64,000 bases of DNA from Sphingomonas yantingensis (GCF_014199325.1 NZ_JACIJJ010000003.1:310001-374000), one strand, 5' to 3'. Positions 16,314-26,685 are shown, counted from the stretch's first letter. A program made the numbers and translations. The notes: a model not told the origin generated them from the letters alone.

Positions 16314-17642
16314 ATGTCGGCTCCCCATCCTTTTCGAATTTCCAGTTTCCGCGCCTATTTCATCGCGCGCCTCGCCTCGACGCTGGCGCAGATGGCGATG
16401 GTCATCGTCATCGGCTGGCAGGTCTACGACATCGCTCGCGAGACGATGGGCATACAGGGCGCCGCGTTCCAGCTCGGCCTGATTGGCATCGCACAGTTCG
16501 TGCCGCTCCTGCTCCTCAGCCTTGTTACTGGCTGGGCGGCGGATCTCGTCGACCGGCGCTTCATCGCGCGCGCGTCGGTTGCACTGGAGATGGGGTGTGC
16601 GGGCGTACTCGCGTGGCTGACCTATACCAACGCGATCACGCTGCCCGCTTTGTTCACCGTCGCCGCGCTGCTCGGCGTCGCGCGCGCCTTTGCCAGTCCC
16701 GCGCTACAGGCGCTGGCTCCCAATCTCGTCCCCGCTGCGGTGCTGCCCACCGCGATCGCGCTGTCGTCGCTGGCGTGGCAGTCGGGGTCGATCGTCGGGC
16801 CGGCGATGGGCGGCTATCTCTACGCCTGGGCCGACTGGGGCGCCTATGCCGCCTCGACCGGGCTGTTCGCCCTGGCTTTCCTATGCCTCCTCTTCATCAA
16901 GCCGATCCCGCGCGCGAAGATTACCGGCGCGACCAACCCGTGGGCGCAGATGGTCGACGGGCTGCATTATGTCCGCCGCAACCGCTTGGTGCTGGGCGCG
17001 ATCAGCCTCGACCTGTTCGCGGTGTTGCTGGGCGGGGCGACGGCGATGCTGCCTATCTATGCGCGCGACATCCTGATGGTCGGCGCCGAAGGGCTCGGAC
17101 ATCTGCGCGCGGCGCCTGCGGTGGGCGCAGTGGCAGTCGGCGCGTGGTTCGCGTGGCGACCGCTCAAGACCAATGTCGGCGGCAAGATGCTGGCGGCGGT
17201 CATCGGCTTCGGGGTCGCGACGGTCGTGTTCGGCCTCGCCGCGCCGGTGCTGGTCCCCATCCTCGGCCAGTCGGCGGTGGGCAGCGACTTCGCCCCCGCA
17301 GTGGCGCTGTCGCTCGCGGCGCTGGTCGTCGTCGGGGCCACCGACATGGTGTCGGTCTATGTCCGCCAGTCGCTGATCCAGCTCTATACGCCGGACGAGA
17401 TGCGCGGCCGCGTCGGCGCGGTCTCGACGCTGTTCATCTCTGGCTCGAACGAGCTGGGCGAGGCGCGCTCGGGCTTCCTCGCTGCCGCGGTCGGGCCGGT
17501 GGTGGCGGTCGCGGGCGGCGGTGCGCTTGCCGTGCTCGTCACGATCTTCTGGGACCGGCTCTTTCCGGAACTGCGCGCCGCGCGCAGCTTTGACCCACCC
17601 GAGACGCTCGAATATCCCCCGCTAGAGGAGAAGTTGGCATGA
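16314..17642 (+). CDS. MFS exporter (EntS-like)
   Basis: This 442-residue protein has about 12 hydrophobic helices and resembles MFS_3/EntS-type exporters: [18 protein letters not shown] in TM1, [14 protein letters not shown] for the loop 2-3 motif, and [12 protein letters not shown] after TM4. Loop 10-11 carries [13 protein letters not shown], a strong mark of this subfamily. Members export siderophores or drugs; substrate unknown here. Its stop overlaps the cysK start by 4 nt (ATGA), so the two are co-translated, which hints at a link to cysteine metabolism. Confidence 0.88.
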   Translation: MSAPHPFRISSFRAYFIARLASTLAQMAMVIVIGWQVYDIARETMGIQGAAFQLGLIGIAQFVPLLLLSLVTGWAADLVDRRFIARASVALEMGCAGVLAWLTYTNAITLPALFTVAALLGVARAFASPALQALAPNLVPAAVLPTAIALSSLAWQSGSIVGPAMGGYLYAWADWGAYAASTGLFALAFLCLLFIKPIPRAKITGATNPWAQMVDGLHYVRRNRLVLGAISLDLFAVLLGGATAMLPIYARDILMVGAEGLGHLRAAPAVGAVAVGAWFAWRPLKTNVGGKMLAAVIGFGVATVVFGLAAPVLVPILGQSAVGSDFAPAVALSLAALVVVGATDMVSVYVRQSLIQLYTPDEMRGRVGAVSTLFISGSNELGEARSGFLAAAVGPVVAVAGGGALAVLVTIFWDRLFPELRAARSFDPPETLEYPPLEEKLA

Positions 17643-18559
17643 AGGCAGAGACGATCCTGGCGACGATCGGCAATACGCCGCACGTCCGTATCCAGCGCCT
17701 GTTCGGCGACCGAGAGGTCTGGATCAAGTCGGAGCGGTCGAACCCCGGCGGCTCGATCAAGGACCGCATAGCGCTGGCGATGATCGAGGCCGCGGAGCGG
17801 GACGGCAAGCTCCAGCCCGGCGGGACGATTGTCGAGCCGACCAGCGGCAATACCGGCGTCGGCCTGGCGATGGTCGCGGCGGTCAAGGGTTACAAGCTGA
17901 TTCTCGTCATGCCCGAGAGCATGTCGATCGAGCGCCGCCGCCTGATGCTCGCCTACGGCGCCAGCTTCGATCTGACGCCCCGCGAGAAGGGCATGAAGGG
18001 TGCGATCGAGCGCGCGCTTGAGATCGTCGAGGCGACGCCCGGCGCGTGGATGCCGCAGCAGTTCGAGAACCCCGCCAACGTCGACGTCCATGTCCGCACG
18101 ACCGCGCAGGAAATCCTCAACGATTTCCGCGACGAGCCGATCGACGTCATCATCACCGGCGTCGGCACCGGCGGTCACATCACCGGCGTGGCCGAGGAGT
18201 TGAAGAAGGCCTGGCCCGACCTCAAGGTCTATGCGGTCGAGCCCGAGGCGTCGCCCGTCATTTCCGGCGGCCAGCCCGGCCCGCATCCGATCCAGGGGAT
18301 CGGCGCGGGTTTCGTCCCCGCCAACCTCCACACCCAGGCGATCGACGGCGTGATCCAGGTTTCCGCCGATGCGGCAAAAGACCATGCCCGCCGCTCGGCG
18401 CGCGAAGAGGGGATGCTGGTCGGCATCTCCTCCGGCGGGACACTGGCGGCGATCGCCAAAAAGCTACCCGAATTGCCCGAGGGCGCGCGCGTGCTCGGTT
18501 TCAACTATGACACCGGCGAGCGGTATCTGTCGGTGCCGGACTTCCTGCCCGAGCAGTGA
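17639..18559 (+). CDS. cysK: Cysteine synthase (O-acetylserine sulfhydrylase)
   Basis: This 306-residue PLP fold-type II enzyme makes cysteine from O-acetylserine and sulfide. The PLP lysine is Lys41 in [12 protein letters not shown], the phosphate and substrate loop is [12 protein letters not shown], and the glycine loop [11 protein letters not shown] binds PLP phosphate. [11 protein letters not shown] and [10 protein letters not shown] are family segments. Length matches CysK/CysM. It is coupled to the MFS gene upstream and followed by a hairpin terminator. Confidence 0.94.
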   Translation: MKAETILATIGNTPHVRIQRLFGDREVWIKSERSNPGGSIKDRIALAMIEAAERDGKLQPGGTIVEPTSGNTGVGLAMVAAVKGYKLILVMPESMSIERRRLMLAYGASFDLTPREKGMKGAIERALEIVEATPGAWMPQQFENPANVDVHVRTTAQEILNDFRDEPIDVIITGVGTGGHITGVAEELKKAWPDLKVYAVEPEASPVISGGQPGPHPIQGIGAGFVPANLHTQAIDGVIQVSADAAKDHARRSAREEGMLVGISSGGTLAAIAKKLPELPEGARVLGFNYDTGERYLSVPDFLPEQ

Positions 18560-18592
18560 TCCGGTCTTTGCCGTTTCCGGCAAAATCCGCTA

Positions 18593-18625
18593 ACGCCCCG
18601 CCGCTCCGTGCGCGCGGGGCGTTTT
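18593..18625 (+). terminator. Terminator-like hairpin after cysK, abutting the SleB-like start
   Basis: Perfect 9-bp arms ACGCCCCGC (18593-18601) and GCGGGGCGT (18614-18622) with a 12-nt loop run into TTTT at 18622-18625. The downstream start codon is only 5 nt further on, and its sole purine-rich ribosome-site candidate (GGGGCG) lies in the 3' arm. It may therefore both end cysK transcription and mask translation initiation. Confidence 0.6.
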
Positions 18626-18629
18626 GCCG

Positions 18630-20009
18630 ATGAACCAGCCCCCCGCCCCCCACACGCCCGCCATCGGCGCGGCGCCCCCACGCAGCGGCCTGTCGCGACG
18701 ACTGTTGTGGTTGCTCGCGTTTCTGGGTCTCGCCGGGATAGCGGTGCCGCTGCTGATCGTCGCGCGTGGGCCGCAGGTCGTACCCGCGGCGAAGAAGGTG
18801 GCAAAGGCACGCCCCCCGCAGCGGGTCATCCCACCGGCCGAACTGCCGCCCGTCGAACCCGCCGAGTTCGTCGCCGTGGCGCCCGAGGACGCGCTCGCCT
18901 ACAACGCCTCAATCCCCTTTTCGAAGGCGCCGCTGCTGCCCGCACGGCCATTCCGGATCGAGGGCGACGCCGAAAGCGTCGCGCGCGCCACCGACTGCCT
19001 GACCGCCGGCGTGCTGTACGAAGCCGGCGACGACACCGTCGGCCAGCGCGCGGTGGCACAGGTCATCCTCAACCGCGTGCGCCACCCCGCCTTTCCCAAG
19101 ACCGTCTGCGGGGTCGTGTTTCAGGGAGCGGAGCGGCGCACGGGCTGTCAGTTCACCTTCACCTGTGACGGCGCGCTCGAACGCCGCTATTCGGACGCCG
19201 CGTGGAAGCGAGCGGCTCAAGTCGCAAGCGCCGCACTCACGGGCCGGGTCGACAAGTCGGTCGGCACGGCGACGCATTATCATACCAACTGGGTCGTTCC
19301 CTATTGGTCGGCCAGCCTCGACAAGATCAGCGAGGTGCATACGCACCTGTTCTTTCGCTGGACGGGGTGGTGGGGCACCCCGCCGGCGTTTCGCGGCCGC
19401 TATCTTGCCGCCGAGCCGTTCGTCACCAAACTTAAAGGCATCGCCGCGTCGCACGGCGCGGCGCCCGATGCGCCCATGGCGGAAGCCGGTCTCGCGCCCG
19501 GCACCTCCGATCCGGTCAGCGGCGCAGCGTTCGCGCCGACCGGCGCCGACGCCAACGTGTTCCTGCTGACGCTCGACCCGCTGCTCGCACCCAACGACTA
19601 TCCCGCCGTCGCCGCGCGGGCATGCGGCGACCGTGCCTATTGCAAGCTGCTGGCGTGGACCGACCGTGCCGATACACCGGTCCAGCTGCCGGCCGAACCT
19701 GCGCAGATGGACCGGATGGCGTTCAGCTATCTGCGCGATCGCAGCATCGGGTTCGAAAAGCCGCTCTGGAACTGCAAGCGCTTCAATCGCAGCGAACTGT
19801 CGCAATGCATGCAATCGACGCGGCCCGTTCCCGCGCTTCGCCGGCTCGAAGCGCCCGCAGCCGGTGCCGCCGCGCCCGTGCCGGCGAAGGAGGGGCCGGC
19901 TGAGCTATCCGGGATCCGCCGAAAGACGGGCACCCTCGCCCCGCCGACCCGGCCAGCAGTCACCCCGCCGCTCCAGTTTCCGGCGGGTGAGATGCAGAAA
20001 ACACCGTAA
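18630..20009 (+). CDS. Membrane-anchored cell wall hydrolase (SleB-like)
   Basis: This 459-residue protein has one N-terminal membrane helix (about 22-43) and then a SleB/Hydrolase_2 catalytic domain at about 115-250. Marks are the helix with LYEAGDDTVGQRAVAQVILNR, a Glu in the expected catalytic place, CQFTFTCDG, and a THYHTNWVVPYW strand. The C-terminal ~200 residues are less conserved and Pro-rich at the end. SleB-type enzymes are lytic transglycosylases that cleave peptidoglycan; in non-spore-formers they act in wall remodelling. ATG 18630 is preferred over a TTG two codons earlier. Confidence 0.85.
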   Translation: MNQPPAPHTPAIGAAPPRSGLSRRLLWLLAFLGLAGIAVPLLIVARGPQVVPAAKKVAKARPPQRVIPPAELPPVEPAEFVAVAPEDALAYNASIPFSKAPLLPARPFRIEGDAESVARATDCLTAGVLYEAGDDTVGQRAVAQVILNRVRHPAFPKTVCGVVFQGAERRTGCQFTFTCDGALERRYSDAAWKRAAQVASAALTGRVDKSVGTATHYHTNWVVPYWSASLDKISEVHTHLFFRWTGWWGTPPAFRGRYLAAEPFVTKLKGIAASHGAAPDAPMAEAGLAPGTSDPVSGAAFAPTGADANVFLLTLDPLLAPNDYPAVAARACGDRAYCKLLAWTDRADTPVQLPAEPAQMDRMAFSYLRDRSIGFEKPLWNCKRFNRSELSQCMQSTRPVPALRRLEAPAAGAAAPVPAKEGPAELSGIRRKTGTLAPPTRPAVTPPLQFPAGEMQKTP

Positions 20010-20052
20010 GCGCCGTCCCGGCGATCCCGCCGGAACGGCACCCCGGTCGCGT

Positions 20053-21855
20053 TCACGCCGCCATGAACAACTCGGGCTCGAGCGCCATCACGCTCTCGGC
20101 CCCGCCCTCGATCTTGCGGCGGAGCGCGCCGGCATCGGGCAGGATGCGCTCGGCATAGAAGCGCGCGGTGACCAACTTGGCGTTGAGGAACTTCGCGTCC
20201 CCCTCGCCCGCCGCGATCAGCTTGGCCGCGGCGCGCGCCATGCGCAGCCACATCAGGCCGGTCGCGACGATCCCCATCAGGTGCATGTAGCTGTGCGCAC
20301 CCGCGCCGACATTCTCGGGGTTCTTCATGCCGTTCTGAAGGAACCACATCGTCGCCGCCTGAAGCTCGTTCAGCGCGCGCTCCAGCCGGTTGGCGAAGTC
20401 GGCCGAGCTCTCTTCCTGCTTGGCCGCGGCGATCTCGTCGCCGATCAGCTTGAAGAACGCCTGCACCGCGCGGCCGCCGTTCTGCGCGAGCTTGCGGCCG
20501 ACCAGGTCCATCGCCTGCACGCCGTTCGTGCCCTCGTAGATCATGGCGATCCGTGCATCGCGGACATATTGCTCCATGCCCCATTCGGCGATGTAGCCAT
20601 GGCCGCCGTACACCTGCTGCGCGTTGGTGGCGATGTCATAGCCCTTGTCGGTGCCGTATCCCTTGATGACCGGGGTCAGCAGCCCGATCAGGTCGTCGGC
20701 CAGCTGACGCTCGGCATCGTCGGGCGCCTTGTGCGCCAGGTCGACCTGAAGCGCGCCCCAGAGGCAGAGCGCGCGCAGCCCCTCGGTCAGCGACTTGGCC
20801 TCCATCAGCATCCGGCGAACGTCGGGGTGGACGAACAGCGTGTCGGCCTTTTCAGCGGGCTCGGCCGGGCCGGTCAGCGCGCGGCCCTGACGCCGGTCGT
20901 GCGCGTACTGGACAGCGTTCTGGTACGCGACCTCGGCAACGCCGAGGCCCTGCAAACCGACGCCCAGGCGCGCGGCGTTCATCATGATGAACATCGCGGC
21001 GAGACCCTTGTTCTCCTCGCCGACCATCCAGCCCTTCGCCCCGTCATAGTTCATGACGCAGGTCGAGTTGCCGTGGATGCCCATCTTGTGCTCGATCGAG
21101 CCGCAGGACAGCGTGTTGCGATCTCCCAGCGAGCCGTCGTCGTTCACCATGAACTTGGGCACCACGAACAGGCTGATCCCCTTCGAGCTGTCGGGCGCGC
21201 CCGGCGTCTTGGCGAGGACGAGATGGATGATGTTCGAGGTGAGGTCGTGCTCGCCCGACGAGATGAAGATCTTCGTCCCGGTGATCGCATAGCTGCCGTC
21301 CGCCTGCGGCTCGGCCTTGGTCTTGATGAGGCCGAGGTCGGTGCCGCAATGCGGTTCGGTCAGGTTCATCGTGCCGCCCCACTCGCCCGACACCATGCGC
21401 GGGACATAGAGCGCCTTCTGCTCGTCCGACCCCTTGGCGAGCAGCGCCGCGATCGCGCCGTGGGTCAGGCCCGGATACATGGCGAACGCCATGTTGGCCG
21501 AGATCATATATTCCTCGAACGCGGTCGAGACGGTGTGCGGCATCCCCTGCCCGCCGAATTCCTCCGGCGCGCCGAGCGTCATCCAGCCCGCCTCGCGAAG
21601 CTGGTCATAGGCTTCCTTGAAGCCCTTGGGCGTCGTCACGCTGCCGTCGGGATGGCGGGTGCACCCTTCCTGATCGCCCGAATGGTTGATCGGGAACAGC
21701 ACCTCGGCGACGAAGCGGCCGCCCTCTTCCAGCACCGCGTCGACCATGTCGGGGGTCGCATTGGCGAAGCCGGGCAGGTTGGCATGGCGCTCCAGCCCGA
21801 CGACGTGGTCGAGCACGAAGCGGGTGTCGCGGACGGGCGGGTTGTACTGGGGCAT
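20053..21855 (-). CDS. Acyl-CoA dehydrogenase (FadE/DmdC-type, with extra C-terminal domain)
   Basis: This 600-residue FAD-dependent acyl-CoA dehydrogenase has the N-terminal helical domain, the middle beta domain ([19 protein letters not shown]), a C-terminal helical domain with catalytic Glu in [14 protein letters not shown], and the additional Acyl-CoA_dh_C-like domain at about 465-590. That fourth domain marks the DmdC/FadE5-like group rather than the ~380-residue short enzymes. ATG 21855 (MPQYNPP) has GAGAGGAA-like purines just upstream. It follows a MerR regulator gene by 10 nt on the same strand; chain length is unknown. Confidence 0.93.
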   Translation of the reverse strand: MPQYNPPVRDTRFVLDHVVGLERHANLPGFANATPDMVDAVLEEGGRFVAEVLFPINHSGDQEGCTRHPDGSVTTPKGFKEAYDQLREAGWMTLGAPEEFGGQGMPHTVSTAFEEYMISANMAFAMYPGLTHGAIAALLAKGSDEQKALYVPRMVSGEWGGTMNLTEPHCGTDLGLIKTKAEPQADGSYAITGTKIFISSGEHDLTSNIIHLVLAKTPGAPDSSKGISLFVVPKFMVNDDGSLGDRNTLSCGSIEHKMGIHGNSTCVMNYDGAKGWMVGEENKGLAAMFIMMNAARLGVGLQGLGVAEVAYQNAVQYAHDRRQGRALTGPAEPAEKADTLFVHPDVRRMLMEAKSLTEGLRALCLWGALQVDLAHKAPDDAERQLADDLIGLLTPVIKGYGTDKGYDIATNAQQVYGGHGYIAEWGMEQYVRDARIAMIYEGTNGVQAMDLVGRKLAQNGGRAVQAFFKLIGDEIAAAKQEESSADFANRLERALNELQAATMWFLQNGMKNPENVGAGAHSYMHLMGIVATGLMWLRMARAAAKLIAAGEGDAKFLNAKLVTARFYAERILPDAGALRRKIEGGAESVMALEPELFMAA

Positions 21856-21865
21856 AGGGTTCCTC

Positions 21866-22300
21866 TCAGACGTGCTTGTTGTCGCTCGCCGACTCGACGA
21901 CGGCGAGGAATTCGTTGAGCTCGGTGATGGCGGCATCGATGTCGCGCTTCTGTGCCTCGAGCAGGTCGATGCGCGCGCGGCACTTCTCGATCGTCACCTG
22001 GCGCTGCGCGCGGCGGCCGTCGCCGATGTCGTACAGGTCGATCATCTCGCGAATGTCCGACAGGCTGAAGCCGACGCGCTTGCCGCGCAGGATCCAGGCC
22101 AGCCGCGCACGGTCGCGGTGCGAATAGATGCGCTGCAACCCGCGCCGCTCGGGGCCGATCAGACCCTCGTCCTCGTAGAAGCGGAGCGCGCGGGGCGTCA
22201 CGCCAAACTCGGCGCACAGGTCCGAGATGCTGAAGGCGTCGCGGTCGTGCCGCGGCTCGATCGGCGCAAGCGCCTCGTGGGTGGCGACGGTGCTGAGCAT
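21866..22300 (-). CDS. MerR-family regulator (LiuR-like)
   Basis: This 144-residue protein has a winged-helix MerR N-domain: [24 protein letters not shown], then [12 protein letters not shown] dimerisation coiled coil at about 95-135 includes [17 protein letters not shown]. There is no CxC or Cys cluster, so metal sensing is unlikely. It best resembles LiuR-type regulators that control branched-chain or acyl-CoA catabolism, consistent with the acyl-CoA dehydrogenase gene 10 nt downstream, which it probably regulates together with itself. ATG 22300 was chosen because the frame upstream looks non-coding. Confidence 0.82.
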   Translation of the reverse strand: MLSTVATHEALAPIEPRHDRDAFSISDLCAEFGVTPRALRFYEDEGLIGPERRGLQRIYSHRDRARLAWILRGKRVGFSLSDIREMIDLYDIGDGRRAQRQVTIEKCRARIDLLEAQKRDIDAAITELNEFLAVVESASDNKHV

Positions 22301-22331
22301 GTCGCCGAGATACCTTCCCCTGACGTAAACG

Positions 22332-22832
22332 TCAACCGGGACAGAGCAGCCGGCCGCGCGGATCGCGCAGGGCCGACGCCTCCGATGCGCTCGCCGACAG
22401 CCGCTCGACCGAGAAGGCGGATAGCGAGGCGCGGGGATCGCAGAAGCGCTTGCAGCTATCGGGCAGCTTGGCGGGAAAGACGATCCGCTCGCCATCGAAC
22501 TGCGCCTCGAACGCGCAGTCGTTGGCAGCGCCCAGCTCCACCGAAAGCGACTCGCCGCTTCGCCGCGCGACGCCGGTCGCGGCGCAGGCGAGGCCGTCGC
22601 CATAGTCGCTGACCATGCCGATCCGCGCCGCCCCGCCCTGTTCGATCAGACACAACCGATCGTTCGCGCGAGCATAGAGGCCGGTGAGCGGCGCGTCGGC
22701 GGGATCGACGATCAGCCCGCGCGCCCGCGCCGCCACCTCCAGCGACACGGCGTTGCCCGCCTTCGGCGCCCCCTGTCCGCATCCCGCAAGGAGAAGCGCG
22801 GCGACGAGGCTAATCGACCGCTTCGAGGCCAT
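22332..22832 (-). CDS. Hypothetical lipoprotein
   Basis: This 166-residue protein starts with a lipoprotein signal ending in lipobox LAGC (Cys18). The mature part has four or more further cysteines (LCLIEQ, LACAATG, DCAFEA, CKRFCDP and a terminal LLCPG), suggesting disulfides in the periplasm. No family recognised. Its first 23 nt overlap the hisI 3' end, so it is likely co-transcribed with hisI. Confidence 0.6.
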   Translation of the reverse strand: MASKRSISLVAALLLAGCGQGAPKAGNAVSLEVAARARGLIVDPADAPLTGLYARANDRLCLIEQGGAARIGMVSDYGDGLACAATGVARRSGESLSVELGAANDCAFEAQFDGERIVFPAKLPDSCKRFCDPRASLSAFSVERLSASASEASALRDPRGRLLCPG

Positions 22833-23172
22833 TTTCGGTTACGCGGCGATAGAAGCAGCTGCGTGCGCCGGTGTGGCACGCGGGGCCAGCCGGCTCGCAG
22901 ATCAGCCACAACGCGTCCTGATCGCAATCGATGCGGATATCGCGGACCGTCAGCACATGGCCCGACGTCTCGCCCTTCTTCCAAAGCTTGCCCCGGCTGC
23001 GCGACCAGAACGTCGCCTCCCCGCTCGCCAGCGTCGCCGCCAGCGCCTCCGCATTCATATGCGCGAGCATCAGCACCTCGCCGGTCGCAGCATCGGTCGC
23101 GACGGCGGTGACGAGGCCAGCAGCGTCGTATTTCGGGTCGAGGGTCAGGCCGGTTTCGCGGGGGTCGGGCAT
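22810..23172 (-). CDS. hisI: Phosphoribosyl-AMP cyclohydrolase
   Basis: This 120-residue HisI opens the adenine ring of PR-AMP in histidine synthesis. Marks are [53 protein letters not shown] and the zinc/Mg site residues in [12 protein letters not shown] and [11 protein letters not shown]. It is the single-domain form; the hisE function must be elsewhere. ATG 23172 (MPDPRETG) matches the family length. No other his gene adjoins, although hisN is in this window at 48520. Confidence 0.95.
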   Translation of the reverse strand: MPDPRETGLTLDPKYDAAGLVTAVATDAATGEVLMLAHMNAEALAATLASGEATFWSRSRGKLWKKGETSGHVLTVRDIRIDCDQDALWLICEPAGPACHTGARSCFYRRVTENGLEAVD

Positions 23173-23213
23173 CGGTGGACGCTTAGCCCAACCCCGTCCC
23201 TGCGCAAAGTCGG

Positions 23214-23945
23214 TCAGAACGGGGCGGGGATCGCCCGCTCCAGCACCACACTCGTTATCCTGCCGGCTTCGCGCGTGACGACGCCGCTCCATATCCCGTC
23301 GGCATAAAAGCCGAACTGCTCGCAATTCGCTCGCGCACATTTCCAGCGCTTTTCATCCGGGAGGCTGCCGCCCATCGAAGCCGGCCCGGCCCAACTCACC
23401 CGATCAAGCCGGACCGCACGAAGCGCGCTCAGCCCGTCCCGATAGCGAACATCCACAGTGCCGTTCGGCATCTCGTCATAGAAATCGATTTTGATCGACG
23501 GCCGGGCCGCCAAGCGCAGCCTGTCCAGATCGCGGATCACCGCCATCGTGGCGGCTCCATTATATCGGCCGAATTCGAGCTTGCCGGTCTCGCCGCACCG
23601 ACCGTCGAGCCGATGCAGCAACCTGACGTCCGACACCTTTGCGGTCGCTGCGCGGCCGGGGTCGATCACGGCAGCGTCGATCCGCATCCGCTCGCAGTAA
23701 CCGTTTTCCCTGGCATCGACAGGCATCGTGAAAAGGACAACCCGAAATTGCGGCGGTGCGCCGGGCGGCGGGGGCGCTTCCATCGTCAGCGGCGCCACAT
23801 CGGCGGCATCGACCGGCGGATGCCCCGGTGCGAGCAGCACGTCGGCCAGCGCCTGCGGCGACATCGCCTTTGCCTGTGCGACGCTTTCGATCGCGACCGG
23901 CCCGCTCGCCGCGACGATCGCCTGTGCCAGCATCAACCACGCCAT
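23214..23945 (-). CDS. Hypothetical exported protein
   Basis: This 243-residue protein has a hydrophobic N-terminus ([18 protein letters not shown]) that may be a signal peptide. The rest is a soluble region with three Cys pairs ([22 protein letters not shown]). A Pro-rich spacer at about 55-68 precedes strand-rich sequence. I do not recognise a family. It lies alone between hisI and the Rho_N-like gene on the same strand. Confidence 0.5.
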   Translation of the reverse strand: MAWLMLAQAIVAASGPVAIESVAQAKAMSPQALADVLLAPGHPPVDAADVAPLTMEAPPPPGAPPQFRVVLFTMPVDARENGYCERMRIDAAVIDPGRAATAKVSDVRLLHRLDGRCGETGKLEFGRYNGAATMAVIRDLDRLRLAARPSIKIDFYDEMPNGTVDVRYRDGLSALRAVRLDRVSWAGPASMGGSLPDEKRWKCARANCEQFGFYADGIWSGVVTREAGRITSVVLERAIPAPF

Positions 23946-23988
23946 CGCTCACCTCCGGCCGGCATCGTGCCGGGAAGGTCGCGGGATA

Positions 23989-24249
23989 TCAATGATTTCG
24001 GATCGCCTTGACCAGCTCGGCCTTGGTCATCGACGACCGGCCCTCGATGCCGATCTTCTTCGCCTCGGCATAGAGGTCGGCCTTGCTGCGATCTTCGAGC
24101 TCGGTCGACTGGTGCTTGAGCGTGCCGGCCGCCTTCGCATTGGCGATGCGCGCGGCCTTCTCTTTCGAGGCACCGCCGCGGCGCAGATCCTCGTACACCT
24201 TGTCGTCCTTGACCGAATTGCCGTGGTCCGCCGCCTTTTTCGCTGCCAT
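23989..24249 (-). CDS. Small basic protein with Rho_N-like C-terminus
   Basis: This 86-residue, Lys/Ala-rich protein ends in a helical segment (SKADLYAEAKKIGIEGRSSMTKAELVKAIR) with the SAP/Rho_N pattern seen in the N-terminus of Rho and many small bacterial proteins. The first half, with DKVYEDLRRGGASKEKAARIANAK, resembles a DUF7218-like stretch that often precedes Rho_N. Probable nucleic-acid binding is an inference. ATG 24249 has GGAG nearby; purF is divergent. Confidence 0.7.
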   Translation of the reverse strand: MAAKKAADHGNSVKDDKVYEDLRRGGASKEKAARIANAKAAGTLKHQSTELEDRSKADLYAEAKKIGIEGRSSMTKAELVKAIRNH

Positions 24250-24385
24250 CGCGCGTCTCCTTACGGCTTGAGAACGCAGGCGAACCGGGGCGGGTCCCGG
24301 TATCGCTTGTGACAATGGGGCGACAAAGGCGATGCGCGCCCCTATATGCCCGCCAACGACTCCCCCAAGGGAAAGCTCCGGGCGC

Positions 24386-25843
24386 ATGCTGACCACTCAC
24401 CCGTTCGACGACGACCATCTGCGCGAGGAGTGCGGAATCTTCGGAGTTTCGGGCGCCGAGGGCGCCGCCGCGCTCGTCGCGCTCGGCCTTCACGCGCTCC
24501 AGCATCGCGGGCAGGAAGCCGCCGGCATCTCGACCTTCGATGGGACGCAATTCCACACGCACCGCGCGATGGGCCATGTCGCGGGCAATTTCGACCGCGA
24601 CGAGATCATGCGCGCGCTGCCCGGCAACGTCGCCGCCGGCCATGTCCGCTATTCGACCACGGGCGAGACGGCGCTGCGCAACGTCCAGCCGCTCTATGCC
24701 GACCTCGCCAGCGGCGGCTTCGCGGTGGCGCACAACGGCAACATCTCGAACGCGCTCCGCTTGAAGCGCGATCTCGTCCGCTCCGGCTCGATCTTCCAGT
24801 CGACCAGCGATACCGAGGTCATCATCCACCTCGTCGCCACGTCGAGCTATCGCTCGCTGCTCGACAAGTTCATCGACGCGCTGAAGCGGATCGAGGGGGC
24901 CTATTCGCTGATCTGCATGACGCCAGAGGGGATGATCGCCTGCCGCGACCCGCTCGGCATCCGGCCGCTCGTGATGGGCCGGCTGGGCGAAACGGTGATC
25001 TTCGCCTCCGAAACCGTCGCGTTGGACGTGGTGGGTGCCGAGTTCGAACGCGCGGTCGATCCGGGCGAGCTCGTGATCGTGCAGGACGGCAAGGTCCGCT
25101 CGATCCGCCCGTTCAAACCAGTGCCGCCGCGCCCGTGCATCTTCGAGCATGTCTATTTCAGCCGCCCGGATTCGATCGTCGACGACCAGTCGATCTATTC
25201 GGTTCGCAAGAACATCGGCGCGCAGCTGGCGATCGAGGCGCCGGTCGATGCCGACCTCGTCATCCCCGTCCCCGATTCAGGCGTCCCCGCCGCGATCGGC
25301 TATGCCCAGCAGTCGGGCATCCCGTTCGAGCTCGGCATCATCCGCTCGCACTATGTCGGGCGCACCTTCATCCAGCCGGGCGACAAGGTCCGGCACCTGG
25401 GCGTCAAGCTCAAGCACAACGCCAACCGCGCGCTGATCCAGGGCAAGCGCGTCGTCCTGATCGACGATTCGATCGTTCGCGGCACCACCAGCCTCAAGAT
25501 CGTGCAGATGATGCGAGAGGCGGGCGCGGCGGAGGTGCACATGCGCATCGCGTCGCCGCCGACGCGGCACAGCTGCTTCTACGGCGTGGACACGCCCGAG
25601 CGCGCCAAGCTGCTCGCCGCCAAGATGGACGTGGGCGGCATGACCGATTTCATCCACGCCGACAGTCTGGCATTCGTGTCGATCGACGGCCTGTACAAGG
25701 CGCTGGGCGAGGCCAAGCGCGCCGACATCCGGCCGAGCCATTGCGACGCCTGCTTCACCGGCGACTATCCGACCAGCCTGACCGATCAGGACGAACTCGG
25801 TACCGTCGAGCAATTCTCGATGCTCGAAGAGCGCGTCGGCTGA
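24386..25843 (+). CDS. purF: Amidophosphoribosyltransferase
   Basis: This 485-residue glutamine PRPP amidotransferase catalyses the first committed purine step. The N-terminal nucleophile is Cys16 in EECGIFGV, preceded by a 15-residue leader that must be cleaved. The glutaminase pocket includes HVRYSTTGE and HNGN. The PRPP loop is LIDDSIVRGTTS. Cysteines in RPCIF, SCFYG and CDACF match the [4Fe-4S] ligands of the Bacillus subtilis-type enzyme, so it is probably the iron-sulfur form. An upstream ATG at 24332 adds unconserved residues and was not used. Confidence 0.97.
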   Translation: MLTTHPFDDDHLREECGIFGVSGAEGAAALVALGLHALQHRGQEAAGISTFDGTQFHTHRAMGHVAGNFDRDEIMRALPGNVAAGHVRYSTTGETALRNVQPLYADLASGGFAVAHNGNISNALRLKRDLVRSGSIFQSTSDTEVIIHLVATSSYRSLLDKFIDALKRIEGAYSLICMTPEGMIACRDPLGIRPLVMGRLGETVIFASETVALDVVGAEFERAVDPGELVIVQDGKVRSIRPFKPVPPRPCIFEHVYFSRPDSIVDDQSIYSVRKNIGAQLAIEAPVDADLVIPVPDSGVPAAIGYAQQSGIPFELGIIRSHYVGRTFIQPGDKVRHLGVKLKHNANRALIQGKRVVLIDDSIVRGTTSLKIVQMMREAGAAEVHMRIASPPTRHSCFYGVDTPERAKLLAAKMDVGGMTDFIHADSLAFVSIDGLYKALGEAKRADIRPSHCDACFTGDYPTSLTDQDELGTVEQFSMLEERVG

Positions 25844-25859
25844 CCAACCAGAAGGAAGA

Positions 25860-26573
25860 ATGATGACCGATAGCCCGCTTGCCGGAAAGCTCGCGCTCGT
25901 CACCGGCGCATCGCGCGGAATCGGCGCGGCGACCGCGATCGCACTCGGCCGCGCGGGGGCGCATGTGGTGCTGACCGCGCGCACCGCCGGCGGGCTGGAG
26001 GAGGTCGAGGACGCGATCTATGCCGCGGGCGGATCGGCGACGATCGCACCGCTCGACCTCACCGAGACCGACGGCGTGGCGAAGCTGGCGACCGCGGTGT
26101 CGGAGCGGTGGCAGGCGCTGGACATCATGGTCCTCAACGCCGCGATGCTGGGCAGCCTCGCCGCCGTGCCGGCGATCGACATGAAGGAACTGGCCAAGGT
26201 CCTGACGCTCAACGTCAGCGCACAGGCCGCACTCATCGCCTCGTTTGACCCGCTGCTGCGCCGCAGCGACGGTGCGAGGGTGATCGGCGTCACCTCCAGC
26301 GTCGGGCGCACCCCGCGCGCCTATTGGGGCGCGTATGGCGCGTCGAAGGCGGCGTTCGAGACGCTGTTGTCCGCGTATGGCGAGGAGATGAAGAACATTA
26401 CCAAAGTCCGCACCGCGATCGTCGATCCCGGCGCGACCCGCACCAAGATGCGCGCCCGCGCCTACCCGGGCGAGGACCCGGCGAGCGTTAAGCCGCCCGA
26501 GACAGTGGCCGAGCGGATCCTGGCGCTGTCGATCGAGGGGTTCGAGGCGCTGCATACCGTGCGCGTCGGCTGA
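25860..26573 (+). CDS. Short-chain dehydrogenase/reductase
   Basis: This 237-residue classical SDR has the NAD(P) glycine motif VTGASRGIGAA near 15-25, an NAA motif after strand 4 (VLNAAM), catalytic Ser in VTSSVG, and YGASK for Tyr/Lys. The arginines after TG-A-SR suggest NADP preference. It follows purF by 16 nt with an AGGAAG-like site and may be co-transcribed. The substrate cannot be inferred. Confidence 0.9.
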   Translation: MMTDSPLAGKLALVTGASRGIGAATAIALGRAGAHVVLTARTAGGLEEVEDAIYAAGGSATIAPLDLTETDGVAKLATAVSERWQALDIMVLNAAMLGSLAAVPAIDMKELAKVLTLNVSAQAALIASFDPLLRRSDGARVIGVTSSVGRTPRAYWGAYGASKAAFETLLSAYGEEMKNITKVRTAIVDPGATRTKMRARAYPGEDPASVKPPETVAERILALSIEGFEALHTVRVG

Positions 26574-26588
26574 GGCACAACCGTGCCC

Positions 26589-26685
26589 GTACCCCGGCGA
26601 AGGCCGGGGTCCAGATGGGATAGCCCATATGGCAGCACGCGGACCGACGCCGCGCGCTACTGGACCCCGGCCTTCGCCGGGGTAC
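26589..26685. repeat. Long perfect inverted repeat (26-bp arms)
   Basis: The 26-nt segment 26589-26614, beginning GTACCCCGGCGAAGG, recurs as its exact reverse complement at 26660-26685, with a 45-nt spacer. Each arm contains a CCCCGG...CCGGGG palindrome, like the repeats at 14000 and 57950, but the sequence class is different. The transcript would form a very stable stem between the SDR gene and arfB, and could also act as a terminator or mRNA 3' stabiliser. Confidence 0.8.
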
